Positions 45,588 to 53,031 of a stretch of DNA of 64,000 nucleotides are shown one piece after another (position 1 is the first letter of the stretch; every line of letters starts with the position of its first letter). This stretch comes from Candidatus Protoclostridium gallicola (GTDB taxonomy: Bacteria > Bacillota > Clostridia > Christensenellales > Pumilibacteraceae): NCBI GenBank assembly GCA_904387375.1, contig CAJFLE010000004.1:26872-90871 (forward strand), read 5' to 3'. Both the position numbers and the translations under genes were made by a program. The notes under the pieces are model-generated. The model was not told the origin of the DNA, did not search any database, and worked only from the letters and a program-made list of their open reading frames with translations.

Positions 45588-45646
45588 ATTAAACGCTCGT
45601 TTAATCGTGTCGGTTATATTATATAACCGAAGTGAAGTTTTGTCAA
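45588..45646 (-). promoter_or_regulatory. copA promoter with two perfect palindromes
   Basis: TTGACA (45646-45641), 17 bp, TATAAT (45623-45618). TCGGTTATA-tta-TATAACCGA (45610-45630) covers the -10, and ATTAAACG-ct-CGTTTAAT (45588-45605) covers the leader. Neither matches known CopY or CsoR operators. Confidence 0.75.
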
Positions 45647-45694
45647 GCGTTTTGTGCGGAGGTCAGACCCGCGCGCGGTGACAGTACCCGGAGC

Positions 45695-45728
45695 AAAAAC
45701 CGACAAAATCACGATTTTGTCGGTTTTT
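45695..45728 (-). terminator. Terminator overlapping the end of the 45709 gene
   Basis: AAAAACCGACAAAATC / GATTTTGTCGGTTTTT, perfect 16-bp stem with a 2-nt turn. The last codons (EKPTKS, stop) lie inside it. Confidence 0.8.
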
Positions 45729-46311
45729 CCGAATCTTCTTCCTCTTTGATTTCCTTTGCGGCGCGTTCCGGTTGATGCCGGCGTCTGACGGAATCGAGAT
45801 ACGCGTTTGCGCCGGTTCTCGTCCCAAGCGCCAGCGGCCCGTCGTCGACGGAATCGTCGACAAAGGGGCGCACGAGCTTTGCCACGTGCAGCGCGTTATC
45901 CAGCACTATGGCCGCGAATTCGGCGCGGCCGGCCGCGTCCGCCCTGCTCACGCGCAGACAGTCCATCACTTTGACGGTTTCGTTCTGCAGATCCTGTGCG
46001 CCCTGCAGTTCGACCAGTCCCTTATATACCGCGGCGACAAGTGCGGAATGCGACGCTTTCGCCGCCCTGCGCAGTTTTTTGAAGTTTTCGTCGCACGTAT
46101 TTGCCGCAAACGCCAGCGCGGCTTCCACGCATTTTTCCGCCCTGTCGGCGGCTATCGCGACGGGCGAATATTTCTTGCGCGGTACAAGCAGGAATATGAG
46201 CACTATTATCAGCGCCAAAGATATTGCGACTGTAATGACCATAGTAAACGGAAACACGAATTCGCCTTCCGCCGCGGCCTCCGAAAGCAGACGGGACATA
46301 CCGTAATTCAT
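45709..46311 (-). CDS. Single-pass membrane protein coupled to mscS, unknown
   Basis: A 200-residue protein with one N-terminal membrane helix (FTMVITVAISLALIIVLIFLLV) followed by a cytoplasmic helical region (AIAADRAEKCVEAALAFAANTCDENFKKLRRAAKASHSALVAAVYK in pieces) and a charged tail EIKEEEDSEKPTKS. No family is recognised. Its ATG overlaps the mscS stop by 4 nt (ATGA), so the two are coupled. A role with the channel is possible but not shown. Confidence 0.6.
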   Translation of the reverse strand: MNYGMSRLLSEAAAEGEFVFPFTMVITVAISLALIIVLIFLLVPRKKYSPVAIAADRAEKCVEAALAFAANTCDENFKKLRRAAKASHSALVAAVYKGLVELQGAQDLQNETVKVMDCLRVSRADAAGRAEFAAIVLDNALHVAKLVRPFVDDSVDDGPLALGTRTGANAYLDSVRRRHQPERAAKEIKEEEDSEKPTKS

Positions 46312-47129
46312 TTATCGTCCTCCTTGCGCAAGCGCACGTCTATCTGTTTGAACGGGATTTCTATACCCGCCTCTCCGAACGCGGCGAACACGCGTTCGTT
46401 CATATCCCAGTATACCGTCCAGTAATCGTCGTTATTCACCCAGACGCGGCATATGATGTTGATGGAGCTGTCGCCGAACTCGTGTATGCGCACGTTCGGT
46501 TCCGGATCGGCGAGTATCAGCTCGTGCCCGGCGGCTATGGAACGCAGTATTTCCATGGCTTTCGCCGTATCCGACGAATAAGAAACCGGGAACACCATAT
46601 CGACGCGGCGGGTGGGCCGTTCGGAATAATTGATGATATAATCGTTTATGACCTTGCTGTTGGTCAGCATTACTTTTTTGTTGTCGGGCGTTATCAGTTC
46701 GGTCACGAACATGCCTATGGACTTGACAGTGCCCTCGGTGCCGCCTATGCTGACGTAGTCCCCCTCTCTGAACGGATGGGTGGAGATTATGATTACGCCG
46801 TTGGCGATGTTGGACAGGCTGTCCTGCAGGGCGAGGCCGATGGCGACAAGCCCGGCGGCAAGCGCGCTCGCGAGCGGCGACATGTCTATGCCGATGATGC
46901 CCGCCAGCACGAACACGAGAATGAGATACAGGACGAAGCGGCATACCGTCACGATGAAACCGACGAGCGTCTTTTCCACCCTGCTGCGCAGCAGCAGCCT
47001 GTTTATCGCGAAGCAAAGCGCGCGCACGGCGATGACGCCGACGACGAGCACGGCAAGGAATACGACGATGGACCAGCCGTTCGCTTCGAAAAATCCGACT
47101 ATGGAATTCCAGATTTCGCTAAAGTTCAT
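46308..47129 (-). CDS. mscS: Small-conductance mechanosensitive channel
   Basis: A 273-residue MscS-type channel that opens on hypo-osmotic shock. Three N-terminal helices include the pore helix SPLASALAAGLVAIGLALQDSLSNIANGVIII (A/G-packed TM3). The beta-domain has the typical GDYVSIGGTEGTVKSIGMFVTELITPDNKKVMLTNSKV (in pieces GDYVSIGGTEGTV, PDNKKVMLTNS), then the alpha/beta vestibule. The ATG at 47129 is six bases after TATAAT, so translation is probably leaderless. Confidence 0.94.
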   Translation of the reverse strand: MNFSEIWNSIVGFFEANGWSIVVFLAVLVVGVIAVRALCFAINRLLLRSRVEKTLVGFIVTVCRFVLYLILVFVLAGIIGIDMSPLASALAAGLVAIGLALQDSLSNIANGVIIISTHPFREGDYVSIGGTEGTVKSIGMFVTELITPDNKKVMLTNSKVINDYIINYSERPTRRVDMVFPVSYSSDTAKAMEILRSIAAGHELILADPEPNVRIHEFGDSSINIICRVWVNNDDYWTVYWDMNERVFAAFGEAGIEIPFKQIDVRLRKEDDK

Positions 47130-47135
47130 ACATTG

Positions 47136-47164
47136 ATTATACCACGGCCGCGGCGCTTTGACAA
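47136..47164 (-). promoter_or_regulatory. Leaderless promoter of mscS
   Basis: TTGTCA (47164-47159), 17 bp, TATAAT (47141-47136), six bases, ATG 47129. Confidence 0.75.
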
Positions 47165-47315
47165 CCTTTTAGGCACGATTTGCGCAATCGGTCGTCTGCG
47201 CGGCATAAAATGCGGATTTCAGTACGTAAAAGGTAGCGTGCAAAAGTTGACTTTATTTGCGATTTCGGGTATCATATTATTGAGGTAAGATGAGCAGCAC
47301 AAGGAATAGCTACGT

Positions 47316-48599
47316 ATGAACTTATTGATCAAGAATTGCAAGATCGCAGACATTGAAACGGGAACTTACGGAAACGGCGACATATACGCCGCCGGAGGAA
47401 AGATAATCGTCACCGGCGACAGATTCGCCGTCGTAGACAATAATCTCCGCACCATAAACGCGGAAGGCAGATACGCGGTGCCGGGACTTATAAACCTGCA
47501 CGCGCATCTGTTCGGCAGCGGCGTGCCCAGCAAGGCGCTCGGCAAAGGCGAAGAACAGGACAAGCTCGTGAAGTTTATTCATTCGGCGCTCGGCGGTTTC
47601 GTTCTGCGCAGAATCGTCGCCAAGTCCGCGCGTCAGCAGCTGATGAGCGGCGTCACGACGGTGCGCTGCGTAGGCGACTTCGATTATTCGGACGTCAGGC
47701 TGCGCGATAAAATCAACGCGGGCAAAAAGGGCGCGCGGCTGATCTGCTGCGGCCCTGCCATAACCGCTCCCGGCGGTCACGGCGACGGCACGTTTGCCGT
47801 CACTCCGGACGGGGAGGAAGCGCTGCGCGCCGAAGTGCGCAGACACGCGGAAAAGAAGGTCGACTGGATCAAGATCTGCGTGACCGGCGGCGTTACGGAC
47901 GCGAGCAAGGAAGGCGAACCGGGCGAAGTCAAAATGACGCTCGCGCAGATAGAGGCCGTGTGCGACGAAGCGCACAAGCTGGGACTCAAAGTCGCGGCGC
48001 ACGTGCAGAGCCCCGCGGGCATGGAGCTTGCGGTGCGCGGCGGCGTCGATACGTGCGAACACGGCGCGCCCATGACCGACGAGGTCGCGGCCATGCTCAA
48101 AGAGCGCGGCGGCGCGGTCGTGACGACCTTCTCGCCCGCCCTGCCCCTCGCCGAGCTGGATCCCGAAGTCACGAAATTAAACGAGCTTTGCCGCACCAAT
48201 ACGCGCGCGGCGCTCGCGCAGATGACCGAGTGCGCGAAGCAGGCCAAGGAAAAGGAGATACCCGTCGGACTGGGCACCGATTCTTCCTGCCCGCTGTGCA
48301 CGCAGTACGATATGTGGCGCGAAATGGAATATTTCGTGCGCGAAACGGGCGCGAGCCGTGCGGAAACGCTGCGCGCCGCCACGCTCGGCAACGCCGGAAT
48401 CCTCGGCATGGCAGATGAACTGGGCAGCCTCGACGCCGGCAAGACCGCCGACTTCGTACTGCTCGACGAAGATCCGCTTCAGTCCTTCGAAACCTTCCGC
48501 CGCCCCTTCCTCGTCGTAAAGGAAGGCAAGGCGTATAAGGGCAAGCCCGGGAAGTACGCGGACGTGGAGCGCGAGCTCGACAAGCTGCTTGCGAAATAA
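47316..48599 (+). CDS. Amidohydrolase, imidazolonepropionase/prolidase-like
   Basis: A 427-residue metal-dependent amidohydrolase. It has the first-strand metal motif INLHAHLFG, a Lys in DWIKICVTGG that could be carboxylated, histidines in LKVAAHVQSP and TCEHGAPM, and the catalytic Asp in GLGTDSSCP. A small composite beta domain is formed by both ends (VLLDEDPLQSFETFR). Such proteins often cleave Xaa-Pro or Xaa-Arg dipeptides; the substrate is not known. The promoter is TTGACT-N17-TATCAT at 47247-47275. An alpha/beta hydrolase gene follows after 4 bp, suggesting a peptide-breakdown pair. Confidence 0.85.
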   Translation: MNLLIKNCKIADIETGTYGNGDIYAAGGKIIVTGDRFAVVDNNLRTINAEGRYAVPGLINLHAHLFGSGVPSKALGKGEEQDKLVKFIHSALGGFVLRRIVAKSARQQLMSGVTTVRCVGDFDYSDVRLRDKINAGKKGARLICCGPAITAPGGHGDGTFAVTPDGEEALRAEVRRHAEKKVDWIKICVTGGVTDASKEGEPGEVKMTLAQIEAVCDEAHKLGLKVAAHVQSPAGMELAVRGGVDTCEHGAPMTDEVAAMLKERGGAVVTTFSPALPLAELDPEVTKLNELCRTNTRAALAQMTECAKQAKEKEIPVGLGTDSSCPLCTQYDMWREMEYFVRETGASRAETLRAATLGNAGILGMADELGSLDAGKTADFVLLDEDPLQSFETFRRPFLVVKEGKAYKGKPGKYADVERELDKLLAK

Positions 48600-48603
48600 A
48601 ACG

Positions 48604-49548
48604 ATGATCGACTCCGAAGAATACGCCGTCATACGCGGCAACAGACAGAATATACGCATGGTCGGGGAAAGCGAAAGCAATCCCGTCATTCTCTTCCTGC
48701 ACGGCGGCCCCGGAGTCTGCGACAGGCATATAATACTGAAATACCACGCTTCCCTCGCCCGCGATTTTACGCTCGTGTGCTGGGATCAGCGCGGTTCGGG
48801 CAAAAGCTACGACAAGCGCATAAAAAAAGAGCCGCTTTCCGTAGAGGATTACGTGCTCGACGCCGAGTGCGTGACCGACCTGCTGCGCGAACGGTTCGGC
48901 AAGGAAAAGATTATCGTCGCCGGGCATTCGTGGGGCACCGTCGTGGGCACTCTGCTGACGCAGCGCTGTCCGGAGAAGATAGCGGCGTATATCGGGCAGG
49001 GTCAGTTCGTCGACGGCCCGGAAAACGAACGGCTGTCTTACGAATTCTGCGTTGCCGAAGCCGAAAAGCGGGGCGAGAAAAAGGCGCTGGAAATACTGAA
49101 AAAATATCCGCCGGATAACGGCGTGTACCCCTGCCGCAAAGGCATGATGACGCAGCGCGACTGCCTGACGCGTTACGGCGGCGGCGACTGGAAAGAACGC
49201 GCGGGAATAATAAAATCCCTCGTCCTGCCCGTGCTGAGAAGCAAAGAGTACGGGCTGCGCTGGCTGGGCAGCTACGCCGCGGGCGCGAGCTATCTGAGCG
49301 GCGCGCTGTGGTCGCAGGTCGTGCGGAACAGGTTCGGCGAAACGGTGAAGCGCATGGAAATGCCCGTGCTGTTCACGCAGGGCAGGCACGACTACAATAC
49401 CCCGTCCGCGCTGGCAGAGGCGTGGTTCGACGCGCTGGAAGCGCCGCGCAAAGAATTCGTATGGTTCGAGGACTCGGCGCACTCTCCCGACAAGGAAGAA
49501 CCGGAAAAATGGGAAGAAACGGTCAGGTCGTTCTGCCTGAGCCTTTGA
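48604..49548 (+). CDS. Alpha/beta hydrolase, proline-iminopeptidase-like
   Basis: A 314-residue alpha/beta hydrolase. The oxyanion motif LFLHGGPGVCDRH and WDQRGSGKS are typical of prolyl aminopeptidases. The nucleophile elbow is GHSWGTVVG, the acid lies in GRHDYNTPS and the His in EDSAHSPDK. A cap domain is present between. It may release N-terminal proline or hydrolyse a small amide or ester. ATG 48604 is 4 bp after the amidohydrolase stop, so both are one transcription unit, ending at the left copy of the 44-bp repeat. Confidence 0.85.
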   Translation: MIDSEEYAVIRGNRQNIRMVGESESNPVILFLHGGPGVCDRHIILKYHASLARDFTLVCWDQRGSGKSYDKRIKKEPLSVEDYVLDAECVTDLLRERFGKEKIIVAGHSWGTVVGTLLTQRCPEKIAAYIGQGQFVDGPENERLSYEFCVAEAEKRGEKKALEILKKYPPDNGVYPCRKGMMTQRDCLTRYGGGDWKERAGIIKSLVLPVLRSKEYGLRWLGSYAAGASYLSGALWSQVVRNRFGETVKRMEMPVLFTQGRHDYNTPSALAEAWFDALEAPRKEFVWFEDSAHSPDKEEPEKWEETVRSFCLSL

Positions 49549-49557
49549 CAATTCCGA

Positions 49558-49601
49558 TCAAGCAAAAATACGTACCGCATTCGCGATACGCATTTTTTAT
49601 T
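49558..49601 (+). repeat. Left 44-bp direct repeat (terminator copy)
   Basis: Begins TCAAGCAAAAATACGTACC and ends ACGCATTTTTTATT. The stem carries one mismatch (A at 49570) relative to the right copy. It ends the hydrolase transcript. Confidence 0.85.
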
Positions 49602-49620
49602 TATAAATACGATTCATAGC

Positions 49621-50463
49621 TTATATTACACATATATTCCCTTGATCGCCGAAAAAATAATACTGCTTTTCAATACGGAACTCAATATAATCCGTTTCCA
49701 CAAGCAGATTATTGTTTTTATCAAATTGCTTAGCGATGAAAGCATATCTGCCATAGGCAAGACCGGTAATCGACTTAAAAAACATACCTTTTTCCGCACC
49801 GGCTTTCATAATCAATACCCATGAAAGAATATTTTCCTTTTTGACAGGGCCATAACGACCGCCAGTGGTGGTTTCTTCTGTTTTTTCGGGGATATAAAGA
49901 AATATATCCGTATGGTCGTAGTCATCGCTGCACGGCTGAAAATATATGTTGACCAGGTTATCGCCCACGGAATGTTTAATGCAGGCTCGTTTTAGCATAT
50001 TTTCTTTTTTTAAAGCTTCTTGTCTTAAGGCATAGGCCTGTTTATCGGCCTCCCGATATACAAATTCAATTTCTAAATCATCGGCGATATTCTTAATGAA
50101 TTGCAGTTTTATCGAATCGATTCTATCATCAAAGTCTGTTATAATCAAAAATTTTTCATCAATATTACTTTCGGACGGCAAAGAACGCGAAGTATTTTTA
50201 TGGCTTTTTAATAGCGGCACCTCGGTATAAACGCCGTTCTTTTTCGTATGTACAGACTTTATAAACGGATAAGAATTCTTGGAAACAGATAGTTCGTAGA
50301 TTGTCTTTGTAATATCAGGATCCTGCTTTATTAAAAAGCAACTGGAGTCTGCTTCATAACTACCGTATGTGTCGCCGTTGCAGATTTCACCTTTTGGCGC
50401 ACAGCTTTCAAACAAAAAAGACGATTTATCTCGCAATAACAAATATTTCTGATACTTATTCAC
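49621..50463 (-). CDS. Island protein 2, unknown
   Basis: A 280-residue soluble protein without signal peptide or membrane segment, rich in Lys, Asn and Tyr. It begins MNKYQKYLLLRDKSSFLFES; the middle has a strand-turn region (EKFLIITDFDDRIDSIKLQF) and a helical patch (READKQAYALRQEALKKENMLKRA); the end (GLAYGRYAFIAKQFDKNNNLLVETDYIEF) looks like a beta-sandwich edge. I recognise no family or catalytic motif. The GTG start follows AGGAGGTACGTA, 10 bp after the upstream island gene stop, so the two genes form one operon and probably one system. Confidence 0.65.
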   Translation of the reverse strand: MNKYQKYLLLRDKSSFLFESCAPKGEICNGDTYGSYEADSSCFLIKQDPDITKTIYELSVSKNSYPFIKSVHTKKNGVYTEVPLLKSHKNTSRSLPSESNIDEKFLIITDFDDRIDSIKLQFIKNIADDLEIEFVYREADKQAYALRQEALKKENMLKRACIKHSVGDNLVNIYFQPCSDDYDHTDIFLYIPEKTEETTTGGRYGPVKKENILSWVLIMKAGAEKGMFFKSITGLAYGRYAFIAKQFDKNNNLLVETDYIEFRIEKQYYFFGDQGNICVI

Positions 50464-50473
50464 TACGTACCTC

Positions 50474-52351
50474 CTATTTCAAACCACATATATATTTAAT
50501 ACAGAAATCGAGTTCTTCCGGCGTCATACTTTCAGCCTTTTTTTCGGAATGAACAATGTCGTTGCGATATTTACGAAGTTTTCGAAGATAATCTACAAAT
50601 TGATTGGTCTGTCTTTCAATATATCCCCACCCGTCGTCTACTTCCGTTGTACCGTACTGCACACAATATTTATCGAGCATTTCCGAGAAATCGCCGTCGT
50701 AATGGTATGTGCTTTTTAAGATTGCCTCAAGTCTGACGCATAATTTGACCGCCACCAATTCTAAGTTTCCCTTAGCCAGCTCACTGCGGAAAAATTCTTC
50801 ATTCAATTCTTCGATAATCTTATTCTTGTTCATACGGACTTTCCAATCGTCGATAATCTGCTCTTTACAGAGCTTTATATATTCGGCAAGATCGTCGAGC
50901 GTTTGGATAATATGCGAATCTTTTTGCCGGCAGGCCTTATCTATATGCCGGGACGAATTAATAACTCCTGAGAATCTCGTTTTGCTTCGCAACACCAAAT
51001 ATTTGATATTGGGATTTGCTTTTTCCGTTTGTTCAAAAAAGTTCGTAACAGTTGTGCCGGCAAAACGAGGAGGAAGAATCTCTTTATCAAATAACAATCT
51101 GTCTATATTTCTTTTATCATTGTTCATTACATATTTTGCCAAAAGTGCATCATTATTATCAACGGCGTACTCGAAAATACATCGCCAATCGTCGCTATCG
51201 CTCGCCTTTCGCATGTTACCGACAATAGCCGCAAGCTGCTCGTATTTCGAAATCGGATATTCCGATAAAGCTTTTGTTATGGCTTTTATGTCATTAACGG
51301 CCAGCAATTCGTCAACATTTATAATACCTTTATGTATAGACGATTGCACAATAAGCTCGCTATGCGATATTGATTTATCCGCGCGGAGTTTCATCATTCT
51401 CAGTATGTCTTCATCGGCATAAAAACGCGGTGCAAGCGGAAACGGCTGTCGATTGATCTTGTTCAATTTTTCAACGGTTGATATGTCGCCCCGTTCAATG
51501 GCAAAACGAAATGTCTTTTCCAAAATCACCACAACCCCGTACATTTGTTGCCCCTGATTTATCTTGACTTGGTTATATCTCCCATAAACTACTTCGTCAT
51601 GGTCTAAATTTTCAAACGCAAAGTTATTGTTTTTTTCTGTTGCCTGCATAAGTAAATCAAACTGTTCGGATGTACCGTATCTGATACATTCATCAATCAA
51701 ATATGGTATGCCGTTATACCAGATGTTGCTTTTTTTGTGAGGAGAATCTTTCTCGCATGGCGACAGTAAATACAGAAACGTCGATTTCGAAATTCGTTTA
51801 TCGGAAATTATTAAGTGAAAAATATCCTCAGGCAAAGTTGCTACCGGAGTGTTCGGGCCGGTAATCCTCTTTTTATCATCGACATGTGCCAATTGTTTAA
51901 TGTGATATCTTTCAAGACGGCTGATATTGTTCGCGATCAAAGCCATTTTGATATTTGTAATCAGATCCATTTTCAGATCGTTGCATTGATTGTATACATT
52001 TATACTTTCGTATTTCGATACATAATAGGCCAAGTTATGTCCGCTTTCATCTATATGATTCTGATCAATCTGATCAAGCATGGAGATATCGTCATTTTTT
52101 GCACATAATTCCGCCTTTGACATTGTAATTATCTCGGCAGGCATTTCCTTCCCCGTCATGAGATAATCTATACTTACGCCGAAAAGATCTGCAATCAATG
52201 GAAACATCGTAAGTTCAGGATAACCGGCTTCGCTTTCCCATTTGCTGACTGTTTTGTCGCTGATATTCAACTGCTCAGCAAGTTCAACTTGTGTCCAGCC
52301 CTTGGATTTACGCAATGCCGAAATCGTTTTACCAATACTGTGTTTATCCAT
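50474..52351 (-). CDS. Island protein 1: XRE HTH fused to a large region with C-terminal HEPN-like motif
   Basis: A 625-residue protein. Residues 8-62 are a Cro/C1 HTH (GWTQVELAEQLNISDKTVSKWE, then FGVSIDYLMTG). The 450-residue middle has ankyrin/TPR-like helical pairs (FRFAIERGDISTVEKLNK; ALSEYPISKYEQLAAIVGNM; EYAVDNNDALLAKYVMNN). The C-terminus from about 520 (LELVAVKLCVRLEAILKSTY; FVDYLRKLRKYRNDIVH) ends with R596-N-D-I-V-H601, the R-x4-H motif of HEPN RNase domains, on a predicted helix. The layout resembles a sensor-effector. Codon use is AT-rich. ATG 52351 follows AAGGAGTGGTTTT; the promoter is AT-rich and loosely defined. Confidence 0.7.
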   Translation of the reverse strand: MDKHSIGKTISALRKSKGWTQVELAEQLNISDKTVSKWESEAGYPELTMFPLIADLFGVSIDYLMTGKEMPAEIITMSKAELCAKNDDISMLDQIDQNHIDESGHNLAYYVSKYESINVYNQCNDLKMDLITNIKMALIANNISRLERYHIKQLAHVDDKKRITGPNTPVATLPEDIFHLIISDKRISKSTFLYLLSPCEKDSPHKKSNIWYNGIPYLIDECIRYGTSEQFDLLMQATEKNNNFAFENLDHDEVVYGRYNQVKINQGQQMYGVVVILEKTFRFAIERGDISTVEKLNKINRQPFPLAPRFYADEDILRMMKLRADKSISHSELIVQSSIHKGIINVDELLAVNDIKAITKALSEYPISKYEQLAAIVGNMRKASDSDDWRCIFEYAVDNNDALLAKYVMNNDKRNIDRLLFDKEILPPRFAGTTVTNFFEQTEKANPNIKYLVLRSKTRFSGVINSSRHIDKACRQKDSHIIQTLDDLAEYIKLCKEQIIDDWKVRMNKNKIIEELNEEFFRSELAKGNLELVAVKLCVRLEAILKSTYHYDGDFSEMLDKYCVQYGTTEVDDGWGYIERQTNQFVDYLRKLRKYRNDIVHSEKKAESMTPEELDFCIKYICGLK

Positions 52352-52544
52352 AAAACCACTCCTTATTTCTTATAATGTTATTATAACAAAAATATCAACG
52401 GAAAGTAAACCTACTTATTTTCTACATAAATTGCATAATTGAAGGCATGATAATCGATAAACTCTACGTTTAGTAGAATTATAGCAGATTTGAACGGCAA
52501 ATATCCATTAACAACACTTTCAGTGGTAGCGGTTTTACATGGCG

Positions 52545-52588
52545 TCAAGCAAAAATGCGTACCGCATTCGCGATACGCATTTTTTATT
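52545..52588 (-). repeat. Right 44-bp direct repeat (terminator copy)
   Basis: The same sequence as the left copy with G instead of A at one position, giving a perfect AAAAATGCGTA / TACGCATTTTT stem. It lies 14 bp after the stop of the 52603 gene on the minus strand and would terminate it. Between 52352 and 52544 there is the island promoter region and no gene. Confidence 0.85.
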
Positions 52589-52602
52589 GCTATGAGTTTT
52601 CG

Positions 52603-52929
52603 TCAGGATGCCATGCCGGACAGCGATTCGAGCACGCCCGGGAAGAACATGAGAATTACGCAGCCCGCAACCACTACGGCGTAAATAATGAACAGCAGCG
52701 GTTTTCTGAGCGCGAACTCGAGACCGGACAGCGCCAGCGCCGCAAGGGTCGCCCAGTACTTTATATACTCGAGAATGCCGGTAGCGTCGCCCAGGAAGTG
52801 ATGACCGAGGAAATTGTCCGCGGAAAGCGCTCCGTTGAGCAGGCAGAGCAACCAGAGTATCACTGCGAAGAACGCTATGATCTGACCGATAACGTTGACG
52901 AAAGAAATAATCGGATTATCCTTTTTCAT
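52603..52929 (-). CDS. Small membrane protein, unknown
   Basis: A 108-residue protein with three hydrophobic segments (IIAFFAVILWLLCLLNGAL; WATLAALALSGLEFAL; PLLFIIYAVVVAGCVILMFF). ATG 52929 follows AAGGAGGTAAAAT. The promoter TTGACC-N17-TATACT lies at about 52952-52980, its -35 inside a GC-rich hairpin (GCGCGGCGG / CCGCCGCGC) located after gyrA. No function can be assigned. Confidence 0.65.
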   Translation of the reverse strand: MKKDNPIISFVNVIGQIIAFFAVILWLLCLLNGALSADNFLGHHFLGDATGILEYIKYWATLAALALSGLEFALRKPLLFIIYAVVVAGCVILMFFPGVLESLSGMAS

Positions 52930-53031
52930 ATTTTACCTCCTTGTTTATACGAGGAGTATAGCATATCGGGGCGCGGCGGTCAACACCGCCGCGCCGCGAA
53001 GCGTACTTTTTAATTAAATTCTAATGTTCGG

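Larger units (their letters stand above)
49558..52588. mobile_element. AT-rich two-gene island between 44-bp direct repeats
   Basis: The segment is clearly more AT-rich than all flanking DNA, has AT-biased codon use, and is bounded by direct repeats (49558-49601 and 52545-52588) identical at 43 of 44 positions. Each repeat is an intrinsic terminator. Without the island, the hydrolase (plus) and the membrane gene at 52603 (minus) would converge on one terminator. It carries two leftward genes and no integrase or transposase, so it was probably mobilised in trans or by homologous or site-specific exchange. Confidence 0.75.
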
